Assembly: GCF_009936175.1 (NCBI RefSeq)
Contig: NZ_AP019773.1
Span: 1,524,684-1,588,683 of the forward strand
Source of the DNA: Bartonella quintana
GTDB taxonomy: Bacteria > Pseudomonadota > Alphaproteobacteria > Rhizobiales > Rhizobiaceae
Length of the DNA stretch: 64,000 nucleotides
Direction: 5' to 3'
Position numbers and translations under genes: made by a program. Under the pieces are notes generated by a model. The model was given only the letters and a program-made list of their open reading frames with translations. It was not told the DNA's origin and did not search any database. Numbering within the stretch: the first letter of the stretch is position 1; every line of letters begins with the position of its first letter. Positions 38,803 to 51,073 of this stretch are shown piece after piece.

Positions 38803-38832
38803 AAAACCGCTCCTAAAAAAGAGCGGTTTTTT
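38803..38832 (+). terminator. Rho-independent terminator of the nspC operon
   Basis: A 10-bp stem (AAAACCGCTC with GAGCGGTTTT, 38803-38812 and 38821-38830) encloses an 8-base A-rich loop and runs into a T tract. It lies 30 bases after the dehydrogenase stop codon. This is the clearest intrinsic terminator in the window. Confidence 0.92.
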
Positions 38833-38977
38833 AAAAATATACAATGTATCAATCCACCAAAAATAAAAGGCACCTTTTACGCTTCTTCAAAAAGCATCAT
38901 AAAACTCCCTAAAAAAGTTTGTCCAGATTCTATGTTTTATTCTTCTAAGTCGGAAGACGATTAAAACAGAGACCAAG

Positions 38978-39003
38978 AACCTCATAAAAAAGAGGTTTTT
39001 TAT
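38978..39003 (+). terminator. Second terminator-like hairpin
   Basis: A 6-bp stem AACCTC/GAGGTT (38978-38983, 38992-38997) with an 8-base A-rich loop is followed by TTTT. Its form resembles the terminator 175 bases upstream, but no gene ends between them. It may serve as a backup or be a remnant of a lost gene. Confidence 0.6.
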
Positions 39004-39722
39004 CAAATCGTTAGAATAAACATCTGAATAGCATTTTTTGTGAAGATATTCATTCATGACGCAGTATTTTCTTAGTCGAGTGGAAGGAAAGAATAGAGAT
39101 ACAGTCCTGCTTTCCCATCTCTTCACGCCTCTGTAGCCTTCAACAGCAATAACTTATGTATTTTCAAAACACTCAACAAGCTGAGAGGCTTGGTAATATC
39201 ACTCGAATTCCCTGGAGTGAGAAGGAAATATAAAAATTAACTCAAGGCACCCATTACAGCATGACGCTTCATTGTTAAATCTTGGCTTTTTTACCAACGT
39301 TTCCTTCTCATGTTGACCTTATCTATAAGCCTGCAACATAATTATACAGATAGGAATGAACCTGGATAAAGGAGACATTGATTCTCACGAATTGATAGTC
39401 CTTGACAAGCTCTTCCAAAATTGGATGCCACCCCCCCTTTTTTCTGATACAAGAATCATAGCGTTTATCAGTTAGTTCTAGGGACTTGTTTAAAGAATAA
39501 GGAGAAGAAGCTCTTGCCATTTAAAATAAAATGAACAGCTTGAAAAAACAACGGGTAAGGTTTTCAGTCCTCACGTGTATCCCAGAAACTTATTCTCCAT
39601 AAATTTTAAATCCTTTGGCAACACCTGGATTAATGTAAGAGCTCTTCCTGGTAACATACCTGTTCTTAACAAACGGAACGTTACCAGTTTTATTCTCAAA
39701 TCTTAACGAAGATGCCCATAAC
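39004..39722. other. Intergenic relic region
   Basis: About 700 bases between the second terminator and the end of lpdA. The part from about 39240 is a decayed repeat copy (separate entry). A 65-codon minus-strand frame (39323-39520) is part of that repeat and shows no family. No functional gene is seen. Confidence 0.5.
39240..39700. repeat. Degenerate dispersed repeat, copy 2
   Basis: The partner of the relic at 400-1110, sharing ordered patches with it. On the minus strand it gives fragments such as INPGVAKGFKIYGE (39595-39640) and GWHPILEELVKDYQFVRI (39380-39435), interrupted by stops. The source protein could not be named; a phage structural gene is possible but unproven. Confidence 0.45.
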
Positions 39723-41129
39723 CTAAATATGAAGCGGTTTAGCAAATGTCGCCAAAGCTGCTTCTCGCACTGCTTCTGATAAAGTAGGGTGCGCATGGCA
39801 ACAACGCCCTAGATCTTCTGATGAACCACCAAATTCCATCAAAACTGCAATTTCATGGATCATTTCACTAGCACCAAACCCAAGAATGTGTCCGCCCAAA
39901 ACCCGATCTGTCTTTTTATCAGCAAGGATTTTAACAAACCCATCACTTTTTTGCATCGCGCGTGCACGACCATTGGCTGTGAAAAGAAACTTTCCAACAT
40001 TATAATCAATTCCAGCAGCTTTCAGTTCTTCTTCTGTCTTGCCTACACTAGCAATTTCTGGCTGTGTATAAACAACACTAGGAATGACATCAAAATTAAC
40101 ATGTCCTTTTTGACCTGCCAAAATTTCTGCCACAGCAACGCCTTCTTCCTCTGCCTTATGCGCTAACATTGGTCCTTTAACGACATCACCGATCGCATAA
40201 ATTCCTGGAATATTTGTCTGCCAATTTGCATCGATTGCAATAAAGCCACGTTCATCCAACTGAACACCAGCCTCTACTAAGCCAAGCCCCTCCGTATACG
40301 GGAAGCGCCCAGTAGCAATGAGCACAACATCAGCCTCTAAAGTTTCTGATGCACCACCTTTGATGGTTTCAAAGGTTACCTGAGCGGTTGAACCAGATTG
40401 CATAATATCTGTTACCTTTGTACCAGTCTTATATTCAATTCCCTGTTTTTCCATTAATTTCTGAAATTGCCGTGAAACTTCACCATCCATTGATCCTAAA
40501 ACTTTATTAAGATATTCAATAATGGTAACCTTAGAACCTAAGCGGCTCCAAACTGAACCAAGCTCTGAACCAATGACACCAGCGCCAACCACAATCATAC
40601 GCATTGGTACTTTTTCAAGCGCAAGGGCTCCTGTAGAAGACACAATAATCTTTTCATCAATTTTAACATTCACACCTGGAATGCCCGAACTCTCTGAACC
40701 AGTAGCAATAACAATATTTTTTGTCGCGATCGTTTGTTTGTTACCATCTCTTGCAACAACTTCAATCTGACCTGCGCTTAAAATTTTAGCTGTACCAAAA
40801 AAAGTGTCAATTTTATTCTTTTTCATCAAAAAAGAAATGCCACTTGTATTTGCTGTTACAACAGCTTTCTTATGCGCCATCATTTGCTCAAGATTAAGCT
40901 TAGGTTTTGAAATAGAAATACCAAGCTTTTCAAAACCATGTTGCGTTTCGGCAAACACTTCTGAAGTGTGCAATAACGCTTTAGAAGGAATACAGCCAAC
41001 ATTAAGACACGTACCGCCTAATGTCATGCGCTTTTCAATAATCGCTGTTTTAAAGCCCAATTGCGCTGCTTTGATTGCCGCTACATAACCACCTGGACCT
41101 GCCCCGATTACAACCACATCATAAGACAT
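39723..41129 (-). CDS. lpdA: Dihydrolipoyl dehydrogenase (E3)
   Basis: The flavoprotein that reoxidises dihydrolipoamide of the 2-oxoglutarate dehydrogenase complex. It has 468 residues. The FAD motif VVIGAGPGGYVAAI is at about 6-19, the redox disulfide GGTCLNVGCIPSKALL at about 38-53, the NAD motif VVGAGVIGSELGSVW at about 180-194, and the FAD-binding IYAIGDVVKGPMLAHKA near 309. The catalytic HAHPTLSEA is near the C-terminus (about 448-456). It is the last gene of the block, 32 bases after sucB. Confidence 0.96.
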   Translation of the reverse strand: MSYDVVVIGAGPGGYVAAIKAAQLGFKTAIIEKRMTLGGTCLNVGCIPSKALLHTSEVFAETQHGFEKLGISISKPKLNLEQMMAHKKAVVTANTSGISFLMKKNKIDTFFGTAKILSAGQIEVVARDGNKQTIATKNIVIATGSESSGIPGVNVKIDEKIIVSSTGALALEKVPMRMIVVGAGVIGSELGSVWSRLGSKVTIIEYLNKVLGSMDGEVSRQFQKLMEKQGIEYKTGTKVTDIMQSGSTAQVTFETIKGGASETLEADVVLIATGRFPYTEGLGLVEAGVQLDERGFIAIDANWQTNIPGIYAIGDVVKGPMLAHKAEEEGVAVAEILAGQKGHVNFDVIPSVVYTQPEIASVGKTEEELKAAGIDYNVGKFLFTANGRARAMQKSDGFVKILADKKTDRVLGGHILGFGASEMIHEIAVLMEFGGSSEDLGRCCHAHPTLSEAVREAALATFAKPLHI

Positions 41130-41161
41130 CCGTTTTCCCTTTCATCCTGAAAACTGTACTT

Positions 41162-42394
41162 TTACAAATCAAGAACAAGGCGTTCCGGATCTTCTAAACT
41201 TTCCTTAACACGCACAAGGAAAGTCACAGCCTCTTGTCCATCTACAATACGGTGATCGTAAGAAAGCGCCAGATACATCATGGGGCAAATTATAATTTGC
41301 CCCCCAACAACCATTGCTCGTTCTTTAATCGCATGCATTCCCAAGATACCAGACTGTGGTGCATTCAAAATCGGTGTCGACATTAACGACCCATAAACAC
41401 CGCCATTGGTAATCGTAAAAGTTCCACCTTGCATATCAGAAACCGCTAATTTTCCATCACGAGCGAGACGACCTAGACGGCTAATCTCTTTTTCAATCTC
41501 GGCAAGTGACATCTGATCTGCATCACGAACCACTGGAACGACAAGTCCTTTATCTGTTCCAACAGCAATGCCAGCGTTGACATAGTTTTTGTAAACAATA
41601 TCTGTTCCATCAATTTCCGCATTAACAGTAGGAAATTCTTTTAATGCATGGCAAACAGCTTTGGTAAAAAATCCCATAAAGCCAAGTTTAACACCATGTT
41701 TCTTTTCAAAAAGATCCTTATAACGCTTGCGCAAATCCATTACCGCAGACATATCAACTTCATTAAATGTAGTTAACATTGCCGCTGTATTTTGTGCATC
41801 TTTAAGGCGGCGAGCAATTGTTTGACGCAATTTTGTCATACGAACCCGCTCCTCACGCATTTCCTGAATAGGCGCAGCCGAAGAGCTGGATGCGGTAAGA
41901 GTGGCAACAGAGGTAGATGCTTTTGTTCCTTGTGCTAAGGCACCAAGAACATCTTCCTTGAGAATTTGTCCACGTTTTCCAGAACCTGAAATATCGCTTT
42001 TTGCAATATTATTTTCAGCCATCAATTTCGCTGCCGAAGGGGCAGGAGGCATTGTACCGCTTGGCGTTGCACTGCTCGAAGGAGACTGCTCCAATTCAGA
42101 TGGTGCTTCTGGAATAAATGTAGCAGAAGGTGAAAATGATTGGGAAATACCAGCTGCTCCAGATTCAACAAATCCTAAAACAGCATTCACTTCAACTATA
42201 TCACCTTCCTTTGCAATGATCTCAGTTAATTTTCCCATAACAGGTGAAGGAACCTCAACGGTTACCTTATCAGTTTCTAATTCAACCAAGGGTTCATCTA
42301 CAGCTACAGCTTCGCCAAGCTTTTTAAACCACTTACCAATTGTCGCTTCGGTAACTGATTCACCCAAAGTAGGAACACGGATTCCAGTAGTCAT
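41162..42394 (-). CDS. sucB: 2-oxoglutarate dehydrogenase E2 (dihydrolipoyl succinyltransferase)
   Basis: A 410-residue E2 core. Residues 1-76 form a lipoyl domain with the lipoylated Lys in [16 protein letters not shown] (about 36-51). A Ser/Pro/Ala-rich linker follows, then a peripheral-subunit-binding domain ([12 protein letters not shown] to GQILKEDV, about 118-150), a second linker and the catalytic domain (about 180-410), with the active-site SYDHRIVDG near residue 381. It lies 31 bases downstream of sucA. Confidence 0.97.
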   Translation of the reverse strand: MTTGIRVPTLGESVTEATIGKWFKKLGEAVAVDEPLVELETDKVTVEVPSPVMGKLTEIIAKEGDIVEVNAVLGFVESGAAGISQSFSPSATFIPEAPSELEQSPSSSATPSGTMPPAPSAAKLMAENNIAKSDISGSGKRGQILKEDVLGALAQGTKASTSVATLTASSSSAAPIQEMREERVRMTKLRQTIARRLKDAQNTAAMLTTFNEVDMSAVMDLRKRYKDLFEKKHGVKLGFMGFFTKAVCHALKEFPTVNAEIDGTDIVYKNYVNAGIAVGTDKGLVVPVVRDADQMSLAEIEKEISRLGRLARDGKLAVSDMQGGTFTITNGGVYGSLMSTPILNAPQSGILGMHAIKERAMVVGGQIIICPMMYLALSYDHRIVDGQEAVTFLVRVKESLEDPERLVLDL

Positions 42395-42425
42395 AATATT
42401 TTTCCATACATCAGAGTAATTAAAT

Positions 42426-45425
42426 TTAAGAACTTAACGCATCTTCAAGAAATGCGGAAAGTTGTTCAAGATGTTTCACCATCAACCCAGTGGCCGGTGA
42501 TGCACTCGCAGGACGCCCAACATAACGAGCACGTGAATATTGGGCATTAATATGCGTCAAAACCCATTCCAAATAAGGTTCAATAAACGACCATGCCCCC
42601 ATGTTTTTTGGCTCTTCTTGGCACCAAACAATCTCTGCCTGTAAGAAGCGAGACAATACATCCACCAAAGCTTTCGCAGGAAAAGGATAAAGTTGCTCAA
42701 TACGCAACAAATAAACATCATTAATTCCCCTCTTTTCACGCTCTTCATAAAGGTCGTAATAAACCTTACCCGTACAAAGAACAATGCGGCGAATTTTGTT
42801 GTCTTTTTGCAATTTAACTACAGAGTTTTTAAGAAGTTCCGCACCATCAAGCAATAAACGATGAAAACGTGTCTCTGGTCCCATTTCATTGAGGAAAGAA
42901 ACAGCCCGTTTATGACGTAAAAGCGACTTCGGTGTCATCAAAATTAAAGGTTTACGAAAATCACGTTTAATCTGTCGACGCAAAATATGAAAATAATTTG
43001 CAGGCGTTGTACAATTCGCAACCTGCATATTGTCTTCCGCACAAAGTTGAAGGAAACGTTCCAAACGTGCCGAAGAATGCTCCGGTCCTTGCCCTTCAAA
43101 ACCATGAGGTAATAAACACACAAGACCAGACATACGGAGCCACTTACGCTCTGCAGAAGAAATAAATTGGTCAAAAATAACCTGTGCACCATTAGAGAAA
43201 TCACCAAACTGCGCTTCCCAAAGTGTTAATCCGTGCGGTTCAGCAAGAGAATATCCATATTCAAAACCAAGGACAGCTTCTTCAGAAAGCATAGAATTGA
43301 CAACTTCATAAATTCCCTGTCCCTTTTGCAAATTATTCAAAGGGATATAACGTGCCTCATTTTCTTGATCATAAAGAACTGAATGACGTTGCGAAAAGGT
43401 TCCACGTTCAACATCCTCACCGGAAAGACGAACTGATGCTCCCTCTAAGCAAAGCGAACCAAAAGCTAAAGCTTCAGCCGTTGCCCAATCAACGCCTTCA
43501 CCGGTTTCAAAAACCTTAGCACGATTACTTAAAAAACGCTGAATAGTTTTATGAACATGAAAATTGGGAGGAATCTCGACAAGTTTCTGACCAATTTCCT
43601 TTAAAGTCTTCAATGCCACACCAGTCGTTCCAAAGTATTGCTCTTCAGTATTACTGGAAGCTTTAAGCCCCGTCCAACTCCCATCAAGCCAATCAGCTTT
43701 ACTGGGTTTATAAGAGGTACTCGCTTCAAACTCAGCCTCAAGCTTATCACGCCACAGCTTTTTTTGCTGCTCAATCTCTTCTAAAGAAATCACGCCTTCT
43801 TTTACCAACTGGTCACCATAAAGCTGAAGAGTCGTTTTGTGATTACGGATCGCCTTATACATAAGCGGTTGTGTAAAAGAAGGTTCATCGCCTTCATTAT
43901 GTCCATAACGGCGATAACAAAACATATCAATCACCACCGGTTTATGAAAAATTTGACGAAATTCCGTTGCTATTTTTGCAATAAAAACAACAGCTTCAGG
44001 ATCATCACCATTCACATGAAAAATGGGCGCATCGATCATTTTTGCCACATCCGATGGATAAGGTGAAGAGCGCGAAAAACGGGGATCGGTTGTAAATCCA
44101 ATTTGATTATTGACAATAACATGAATAGAGCCGGCAACCCGGTAACCTTTTAAACCTGAAAGACCAAAAGTTTCTTGAATCACACCTTGACCTGCAAAAG
44201 CAGCATCACCATGAATGAGCAGAGGTAAAACTTTTGCGCGCTCGCTCAATGAAATAACCTCAGTACGCGCGGTGCCAACAAGCTGATCTTGTTTAGCACG
44301 TGTTTTTCCAATAACAACCGGATTAACAATCTCAAGGTGAGATGGATTAGCTAACAACGATAAATGAAGTTTTTTTCCATCAAACTCAAGATCAGCTGAA
44401 GTTCCTAAGTGATATTTTACATCACCGGATCCCTCTACATCATCAGGCTTATAAGACCCTCCTTTGAATTCATGAAAAATAGCCTGATGTGGCTTAGCGA
44501 GAACTTGTGAAAGGACATTTAAACGACCACGATGAGCCATTCCTAAAACAACTTCCTGCACACCCAAAGTACTCCCATACTTAATAATTTGTTCAAGAGC
44601 AGGAATCAGTGCTTCACCACCATCAATGCCAAACCGCTTTGTTCCTTTATATTTTATATCTAAAAACTGTTCAAACCCTTCCGCCTCAATCAGCTTGTTA
44701 AGGATAGCTTTCTTTTCTTTCGGTGTGAAAGAAATTCGATTATCTGGTCCTTCAATACGTTCTTGAAGCCATGCTTTTTGAGCAGGATCAGAAATATGCA
44801 TATACTCCACACCAATTGTTGAACAATAAGTGCGATTAAGAATTTCAAGCATCTGCGGAATAGTTGCATATTCCAACCCTAAAACATTATCAATAAAAAT
44901 GGAACGCTCATAATCAGCAGAGGTAAAACCGTAAGCTTCTGGAGAGAGTTCTTTGTAATCTTCCAGCTTTTCTGCCAATTGAAGAGGATCGAGCCGTGCA
45001 TGAAGATGCCCACGTGCTCGAAAAGCATGAATCATCATGAGGGCATGAACAGAATCACGTGTTGCTTGGATAATATCTTGTTTACTAGAAGTCTTTCCCT
45101 TTTGTGTAACACCAGTGGCTATTTTTTCCTTTAATTTACCGCTAAGATGTTTTTCAAGAGCAAACCAATCACCATCGAGAGCAGAAACCAACTCTCCACT
45201 TTCCTTTAACGGCCAGTGTTCACGTCGCCATGTCGCGCCTTGAGCATTTTTGAGAACATCTTCTTTGTTATCTTGCAGAGTTTCAAAAAAAGCACGCCAC
45301 TGTGAATCTACACTAGAGGGATTTTTTTCATATTCGGCATAAAGTTGATCTATATAATTGGCATTTCCACCATAAAGAAATGACGTTTGTGCAAAAAGAC
45401 TGTTTATTTCGTCTTGCCTTGCCAT
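42426..45425 (-). CDS. sucA: 2-oxoglutarate dehydrogenase E1
   Basis: The thiamine-diphosphate-dependent E1 of the complex, 999 residues, normal for the family. The N-terminal [24 protein letters not shown] (about 17-40) is the segment that anchors E1 to E2/E3. Further features are [11 protein letters not shown] (about 298-308), the ThDP motif [10 protein letters not shown] continuing to FRQ (about 402-411), and [18 protein letters not shown] (about 515-532). The C-terminal [23 protein letters not shown] is also complete. It follows sucD after 159 bases that include a perfect 26-bp palindrome. Confidence 0.97.
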   Translation of the reverse strand: MARQDEINSLFAQTSFLYGGNANYIDQLYAEYEKNPSSVDSQWRAFFETLQDNKEDVLKNAQGATWRREHWPLKESGELVSALDGDWFALEKHLSGKLKEKIATGVTQKGKTSSKQDIIQATRDSVHALMMIHAFRARGHLHARLDPLQLAEKLEDYKELSPEAYGFTSADYERSIFIDNVLGLEYATIPQMLEILNRTYCSTIGVEYMHISDPAQKAWLQERIEGPDNRISFTPKEKKAILNKLIEAEGFEQFLDIKYKGTKRFGIDGGEALIPALEQIIKYGSTLGVQEVVLGMAHRGRLNVLSQVLAKPHQAIFHEFKGGSYKPDDVEGSGDVKYHLGTSADLEFDGKKLHLSLLANPSHLEIVNPVVIGKTRAKQDQLVGTARTEVISLSERAKVLPLLIHGDAAFAGQGVIQETFGLSGLKGYRVAGSIHVIVNNQIGFTTDPRFSRSSPYPSDVAKMIDAPIFHVNGDDPEAVVFIAKIATEFRQIFHKPVVIDMFCYRRYGHNEGDEPSFTQPLMYKAIRNHKTTLQLYGDQLVKEGVISLEEIEQQKKLWRDKLEAEFEASTSYKPSKADWLDGSWTGLKASSNTEEQYFGTTGVALKTLKEIGQKLVEIPPNFHVHKTIQRFLSNRAKVFETGEGVDWATAEALAFGSLCLEGASVRLSGEDVERGTFSQRHSVLYDQENEARYIPLNNLQKGQGIYEVVNSMLSEEAVLGFEYGYSLAEPHGLTLWEAQFGDFSNGAQVIFDQFISSAERKWLRMSGLVCLLPHGFEGQGPEHSSARLERFLQLCAEDNMQVANCTTPANYFHILRRQIKRDFRKPLILMTPKSLLRHKRAVSFLNEMGPETRFHRLLLDGAELLKNSVVKLQKDNKIRRIVLCTGKVYYDLYEEREKRGINDVYLLRIEQLYPFPAKALVDVLSRFLQAEIVWCQEEPKNMGAWSFIEPYLEWVLTHINAQYSRARYVGRPASASPATGLMVKHLEQLSAFLEDALSS

Positions 45426-45545
45426 ATACTTCTCCGGAACATTTATTCCGTCTCCTTATATATCCTCTCGACCTTTAAGTGCTTAAAAAGCAAATGCAGA
45501 TCGGAAAATTCAAAAAAGTTCCACTTTTTATATCCAATGTTCCAC

Positions 45546-45571
45546 CTGGATAAGGATATATCCTTATCCAG
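45546..45571. repeat. Perfect 26-bp palindrome between sucD and sucA
   Basis: The half-site CTGGATAAGGATA is followed immediately by its reverse complement. It starts 14 bases beyond the sucD stop. As RNA it would fold to a stem with a minimal loop. It lacks a T tract on the minus strand, so it is not a standard terminator. It could stabilise or process the sucCD message, or be an operator. Confidence 0.85.
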
Positions 45572-45584
45572 ATAAAATTTTCTC

Positions 45585-46487
45585 TTATCCTCTCAAAAGC
45601 ACCATCAAGGTTTTACCTATCTGTGATGGTGAAGGAGAGACGTGAATGCCTGCCGATTCCATTGCAGCGATTTTATCTTCGGCCCCACCTTTACCACCAG
45701 AAATAACGGCACCAGCATGACCCATTGTACGTCCCGGAGGAGCTGTACGACCAGCAATAAAACCGACTATAGGCTTTTTACGACCTTTTTTTGCTTCATC
45801 TTTAAGAAACTGTGCCGCTTCTTCTTCAGCAGAGCCACCAATTTCACCGATCATGACAATAGATTCGGTTTCATCATCAGCCAAAAACAGTTCTAACACA
45901 TCAATAAATTCAGTACCCTTAACAGGATCGCCACCAATACCGATAGCGGTTGTCTGCCCCAAGCCCTCCTGACTGGTTTGAAACACGGCTTCATAAGTTA
46001 AGGTTCCTGACCGTGAAACAACCCCAACAGATCCTTTTCTAAAAATAGAACCAGGCATAATACCGATTTTACACGCATGTGGCGTGAGAATACCAGGACA
46101 GTTCGGACCAATTAAGCGCGATTTTGATTGCTCTAATTTAACCTTAACCTTAACCATATCCATAACCGGTATACCTTCTGTAATACAGACAATTAAACCG
46201 ATTTCCGCTTCAATGGCTTCTATTATGGCATCTGCGGCCCCTGAAGGAGGAACATAAATAACGGAAGCATCAGCTCCTGTCCTTTCTTTCCCTTCCGCAA
46301 CACTGGCAAAAATAGGAAGAGATTCGCCTCTTGATCCTTCCCATACTTCACCTCCTTTTTTGGGATGGACGCCTCCAACCATTTTTGTACCATAATAAGC
46401 CAGTGCCTGTTCTGTGTGAAAAGTCCCTGTTTTCCCTGTAAGTCCTTGAACCAGAACTTTTGTATTCTGATGAATAAGAATAGACAT
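45585..46487 (-). CDS. sucD: Succinyl-CoA synthetase subunit alpha
   Basis: The 300-residue alpha subunit, which binds CoA and carries the phosphorylated His. The N-terminal CoA site is [17 protein letters not shown] (about 12-28), the family [10 protein letters not shown] (about 121-130) is present, and the active-site His lies in [16 protein letters not shown] (about 238-253). It converts succinyl-CoA to succinate with nucleotide triphosphate formation together with SucC. The start is 3 bases downstream of the sucC stop. Confidence 0.97.
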   Translation of the reverse strand: MSILIHQNTKVLVQGLTGKTGTFHTEQALAYYGTKMVGGVHPKKGGEVWEGSRGESLPIFASVAEGKERTGADASVIYVPPSGAADAIIEAIEAEIGLIVCITEGIPVMDMVKVKVKLEQSKSRLIGPNCPGILTPHACKIGIMPGSIFRKGSVGVVSRSGTLTYEAVFQTSQEGLGQTTAIGIGGDPVKGTEFIDVLELFLADDETESIVMIGEIGGSAEEEAAQFLKDEAKKGRKKPIVGFIAGRTAPPGRTMGHAGAVISGGKGGAEDKIAAMESAGIHVSPSPSQIGKTLMVLLRG

Positions 46488-46490
46488 GGC

Positions 46491-47687
46491 TTAAGCTCCT
46501 CTCACTGCTGCAATGATTTTCTGAGCAGCATCGTCTAAATCACTAGCAGAAACAACATTCAAACCACTGTCACTTATAATCGCTTTACCCTGTTCAATGT
46601 TCGTACCTTCAAGGCGAACAACCAAAGGAACCTTTAAACCAACTTCTCTCACAGCAGCAACAACACCTTCAGCAATGACATCGCAACGCATAATACCACC
46701 AAAAATATTGACCAAAATGCCTTTAACATTTGGATCAGCAGTAATAATCTTAAAAGCAGCTGTTACTTTCTCTTTTGAAGCACCGCCACCAACATCAAGA
46801 AAATTCGCAGGCTCAGCTCCATAGAGCTTGATAATATCCATTGTTGCCATCGCGAGACCTGCACCATTTACCATGCAACCAATTGTACCCTCAAGAGCAA
46901 CATAAGCAAGATCATGCTTTGATGCTTCAATCTCTTTTGGGTCTTCTTCTGAAAGATCACGCAATTCTAAAATGTCTGGATGACGGAACAAAGCATTATT
47001 GTCAAAAGAAACTTTCGCATCAAGAACACGCAAATGACCATCTTTCATCACAATAAGTGGATTAATTTCAAGGAGACTCATATCTTTTTCACAAAACGCC
47101 TTATAGAGAATTGGAAAAAGTTTTTCACCATCTTTCCTTCCGTTATCGTGCAATTCCAATGCATCACAAAGCCTTTTACAATCAGCAGAAGTAACTCCTT
47201 GAACAGGATCAACAGGCAGAGTTAATATTTTCTCTGGTGTCTCCTCAGCAACTGTTTCAATATCCATTCCCCCTTCCATCGAAACAACGAAAGCCACTCG
47301 ACCAACCGCACGATCAACCAAAAGTGAAAGATAAAGCTCCCGTTCGATATCAGCACCATCCTCAATATAAAGACGATTGACCTGCTTACCCTCTGGACCA
47401 GTTTGTTTAGTTACCAAAGTTTTACCAAGCATTTCTTTTACATTTGCAACAACTTCTTCAACCGATTTTGCAAGCCGAACACCACCCTTTGAATCAAGAT
47501 CAAGTTCTTTAAACTTTCCTTTACCACGACCACCAGCGTGAATCTGACTTTTAACTACATAAAGTGGCCCAGGCAATTTTTTTGCCCATTTTTCAGCTTG
47601 CTCTACAGAATAAACAGCGACACCATTTGCAATTGGTGCTCCATACTCATGAAGCAGACGTTTAGCCTGATACTCATGGATATTCAT
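46491..47687 (-). CDS. sucC: Succinyl-CoA synthetase subunit beta
   Basis: The 398-residue beta subunit with an N-terminal ATP-grasp domain ([33 protein letters not shown] at about 46-59) and a C-terminal flavodoxin-like domain ([15 protein letters not shown], about 289-303; [16 protein letters not shown], about 322-337). These are the normal family features. It is transcribed with sucD, and mdh lies 95 bases upstream. Confidence 0.97.
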   Translation of the reverse strand: MNIHEYQAKRLLHEYGAPIANGVAVYSVEQAEKWAKKLPGPLYVVKSQIHAGGRGKGKFKELDLDSKGGVRLAKSVEEVVANVKEMLGKTLVTKQTGPEGKQVNRLYIEDGADIERELYLSLLVDRAVGRVAFVVSMEGGMDIETVAEETPEKILTLPVDPVQGVTSADCKRLCDALELHDNGRKDGEKLFPILYKAFCEKDMSLLEINPLIVMKDGHLRVLDAKVSFDNNALFRHPDILELRDLSEEDPKEIEASKHDLAYVALEGTIGCMVNGAGLAMATMDIIKLYGAEPANFLDVGGGASKEKVTAAFKIITADPNVKGILVNIFGGIMRCDVIAEGVVAAVREVGLKVPLVVRLEGTNIEQGKAIISDSGLNVVSASDLDDAAQKIIAAVRGA

Positions 47688-47782
47688 TCACTTGTCCTTT
47701 TCTTTTACGGATCACTTAATTGATCCTCAAATCGTCATAACATTTTAAATATTCTGTTTTCATGAACAGAATCTCGTTTAAT

Positions 47783-48757
<975 letters not shown>

Positions 48758-49029
48758 CTAACGTTAGATAATTCAGCATACAATCACCGACGCTGGTATA
48801 CTGATCGTTGACTTTAGTCATGTTTTTAACACTTTCATCAAAAGGAGAAAGATAGAAATTCACCAAATTTTTCTCTTTATAGAAGCAAAAATCCTCCACA
48901 GAAAGACTATTAGAAAACAACCATGATATACCGATAAAGTGAATTTTAAAAAAATACAACAGAATTATTATACTTCTTTAAATTCAAAAAGTTATTGTTT
49001 TTACAGTTTACGTGAAGGTAAATCAAAAA

Positions 49030-50205
49030 TTAACTTTTCCCTTTCAAAAGAAAACGTTCTGCCCAAATTTTCAAATAATCCTGGCTTTGCATCTCAAAAA
49101 GACGTGATCGTGTTCTTTGAAACTCAAATGTTTCTGTCGTCTGTGCACGTCCTTTATACAAATCATCAAATCCTGCTGCCGCTGACATAAACAATCTTAT
49201 GTGGCGTTCATAGAGAATATCAATAAATAAAATAAATCGTTTTGCTTCATTGCGACACGTGTCATCCATTACCGGTACATTATCGACAAAAATTGTATGG
49301 TAACACGCCCCTAACGCTAAATACTCCGCTGCTGCCAAAGGCTTTGCAAACAAATCTTGATAATCAAAGCGTGCGCAACCCACACCAGAGCGCGAAATAT
49401 GAAAAAGACGCCCTCTTATGGAGAATTCATCAGACGTTTCCTTGTGTCCTTGCAGCACCAGCATCCACGCTTGATCCATGCGTCGATTTGCTTCGCACCC
49501 CAGCGGTGTTATATACACCTGCTGTATATTTGATTTTTTGAGACGATAATCTGTGTTTGCATCAAGATTGACAACACGGACACGTGTTTTCAAAACTTCT
49601 ATAAAAGGCAAAAAGAGTTCTCGATTTAAACCGTTATAATAAAGATTATCGGGAGCAACATTTGAAGTTGCAACAAAGAAAACCCCTTGATCAAATAAAG
49701 CAGAAACAAGGCGCCCTAATACCATGGCATCAGCAATATCTGTTACGCTAAATTCATCAAAACAAAGCACCTGCGCTTCTTGTGCAAAATCTTCAGCAAC
49801 TGCTAAAATAGGACTCTTTTGTCCGGCTTTTACCGCTTTTAATGTTTGACGATAAATATTAATGCGCTCATGCACATCGGCCATAAAATCATTAAAATGG
49901 GTTCGCTTTTTGCGACCTTCCGGCAAACAAGAAAAGAACAAATCCATCAGCATGGTTTTGCCTCGTCCTACTTCACCATAAATATATAACCCCTGAAAGA
50001 GACCATCAAAACTGCCCTGTTTTACAACAGAAGTTTGTTTTTTTCTTTTAAAAAACTGCCAGAAGACCCAAGGCCGAAAAACGTTTTGTTCCGCAATATT
50101 TTGTAATAAATGATCAAAATGCTCTGTTAAAGCCAATTGAGCTGGATCCCTACTGATTTTTCCTTTGGATACCAGTTCCTCATAGCACGTTGAAACTAAA
50201 ACCAT
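49030..50205 (-). CDS. zapE: Cell division protein ZapE (AFG1-like ATPase)
   Basis: A 391-residue P-loop ATPase of the AFG1/ZapE family, associated with the division ring. Walker A is GLYIYGEVGRGKTMLMDLFF (about 71-90), the family HFNDFMADVHERI follows (about 98-110), Walker B is VLCFDEFSVTDIADAM (about 136-151), and ATSNVAPDNLYYNGLNRELFLPFI lies at about 168-191. In this family the upstream neighbour of mdh-sucCDAB is commonly zapE, as here, with 284 bases between the two. Confidence 0.93.
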   Translation of the reverse strand: MVLVSTCYEELVSKGKISRDPAQLALTEHFDHLLQNIAEQNVFRPWVFWQFFKRKKQTSVVKQGSFDGLFQGLYIYGEVGRGKTMLMDLFFSCLPEGRKKRTHFNDFMADVHERINIYRQTLKAVKAGQKSPILAVAEDFAQEAQVLCFDEFSVTDIADAMVLGRLVSALFDQGVFFVATSNVAPDNLYYNGLNRELFLPFIEVLKTRVRVVNLDANTDYRLKKSNIQQVYITPLGCEANRRMDQAWMLVLQGHKETSDEFSIRGRLFHISRSGVGCARFDYQDLFAKPLAAAEYLALGACYHTIFVDNVPVMDDTCRNEAKRFILFIDILYERHIRLFMSAAAGFDDLYKGRAQTTETFEFQRTRSRLFEMQSQDYLKIWAERFLLKGKS

Positions 50206-50303
50206 CTAAAAAACCTTTTTTCAAACCATTTTCAATGAAATTCAAGATTTCTTAAAGATCTGTTCATATATCTCTTCTTTTTTCGTTAACGACTAAAGAT
50301 GAT

Positions 50304-50840
50304 CTAACGGCTTAAAACAACGGAGCGATTATCAAGTGTACGTCCCTCAAAACGATCGACATTAAAAGCATAAAGGGCAACAACAATACGCCCTGTATTA
50401 TCATAGAAATACAATTTTTTTCCTTGAACAGCCCATGAATTCACTCGAGAAACGATTCCCGAACAATTTAAAGGACCAGCACGGTATCCTTGACCAAATT
50501 TTGTTTGTGGTGTTGCAATCCGGCAAAATTTACCATCCACAGAAAGATTCCAAACCCCAGCAATGCTTGCAGGAACTAAATCGAGAACACCACCTGGCAA
50601 TTCAAGATTAGCCATTTGTTCATCACTACGAGAATCTCCTTTCTCATATACTGTAGTATTGGCTACCTGAGATGATGTAGACGGATCAGACATTTTTTCA
50701 GGTACTAATATTCGCTGAACAGGATAAAAAACTTCTAATGAATTGCCTCCATCATTATTCTTAAATCGCAATGTTGAACAACCAGTTAAGAGTGTTATAA
50801 GTGATACTACAATGAAAAATGAAATTTTTGAAAATGTCAT
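50304..50840 (-). CDS. omp19: Omp19-like outer-membrane lipoprotein, protease inhibitor
   Basis: A 178-residue lipoprotein with signal FFIVVSLITLLTGC (lipobox LTGC, Cys about 21). The C-terminal half matches the AprI/Inh inhibitor domain of Brucella Omp19: SIAGVWNLSVDGKFCRIATPQTKFGQGYRAGPLNC (about 92-126), SWAVQGKKLYFYDNTGRIV and a final SVVLSR. The two domain cysteines are present for the expected disulfide. In Brucella Omp19 inhibits host proteases. The central region (about 40-85) is low-complexity and not conserved. The gene is monocistronic. Confidence 0.88.
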   Translation of the reverse strand: MTFSKISFFIVVSLITLLTGCSTLRFKNNDGGNSLEVFYPVQRILVPEKMSDPSTSSQVANTTVYEKGDSRSDEQMANLELPGGVLDLVPASIAGVWNLSVDGKFCRIATPQTKFGQGYRAGPLNCSGIVSRVNSWAVQGKKLYFYDNTGRIVVALYAFNVDRFEGRTLDNRSVVLSR

Positions 50841-51073
50841 ATTTATACTCTTTTCCCTGAAAATACATTAAGCCCATTTGAAGGAATGGGTGAACATCTT
50901 TATATGGCATTTTATAAAGATAAATCAATAAATTAAAAAGAACAGAATGAAAATTGCTAATTTTGAATGATTATAATTTTTTACCATCCGTTTTCTATAC
51001 ATTAAACACTGGAAATTCATAAGATTTTCAGTCATATATTATTTATTATTATAACGATAAATAGAGAAATTTC

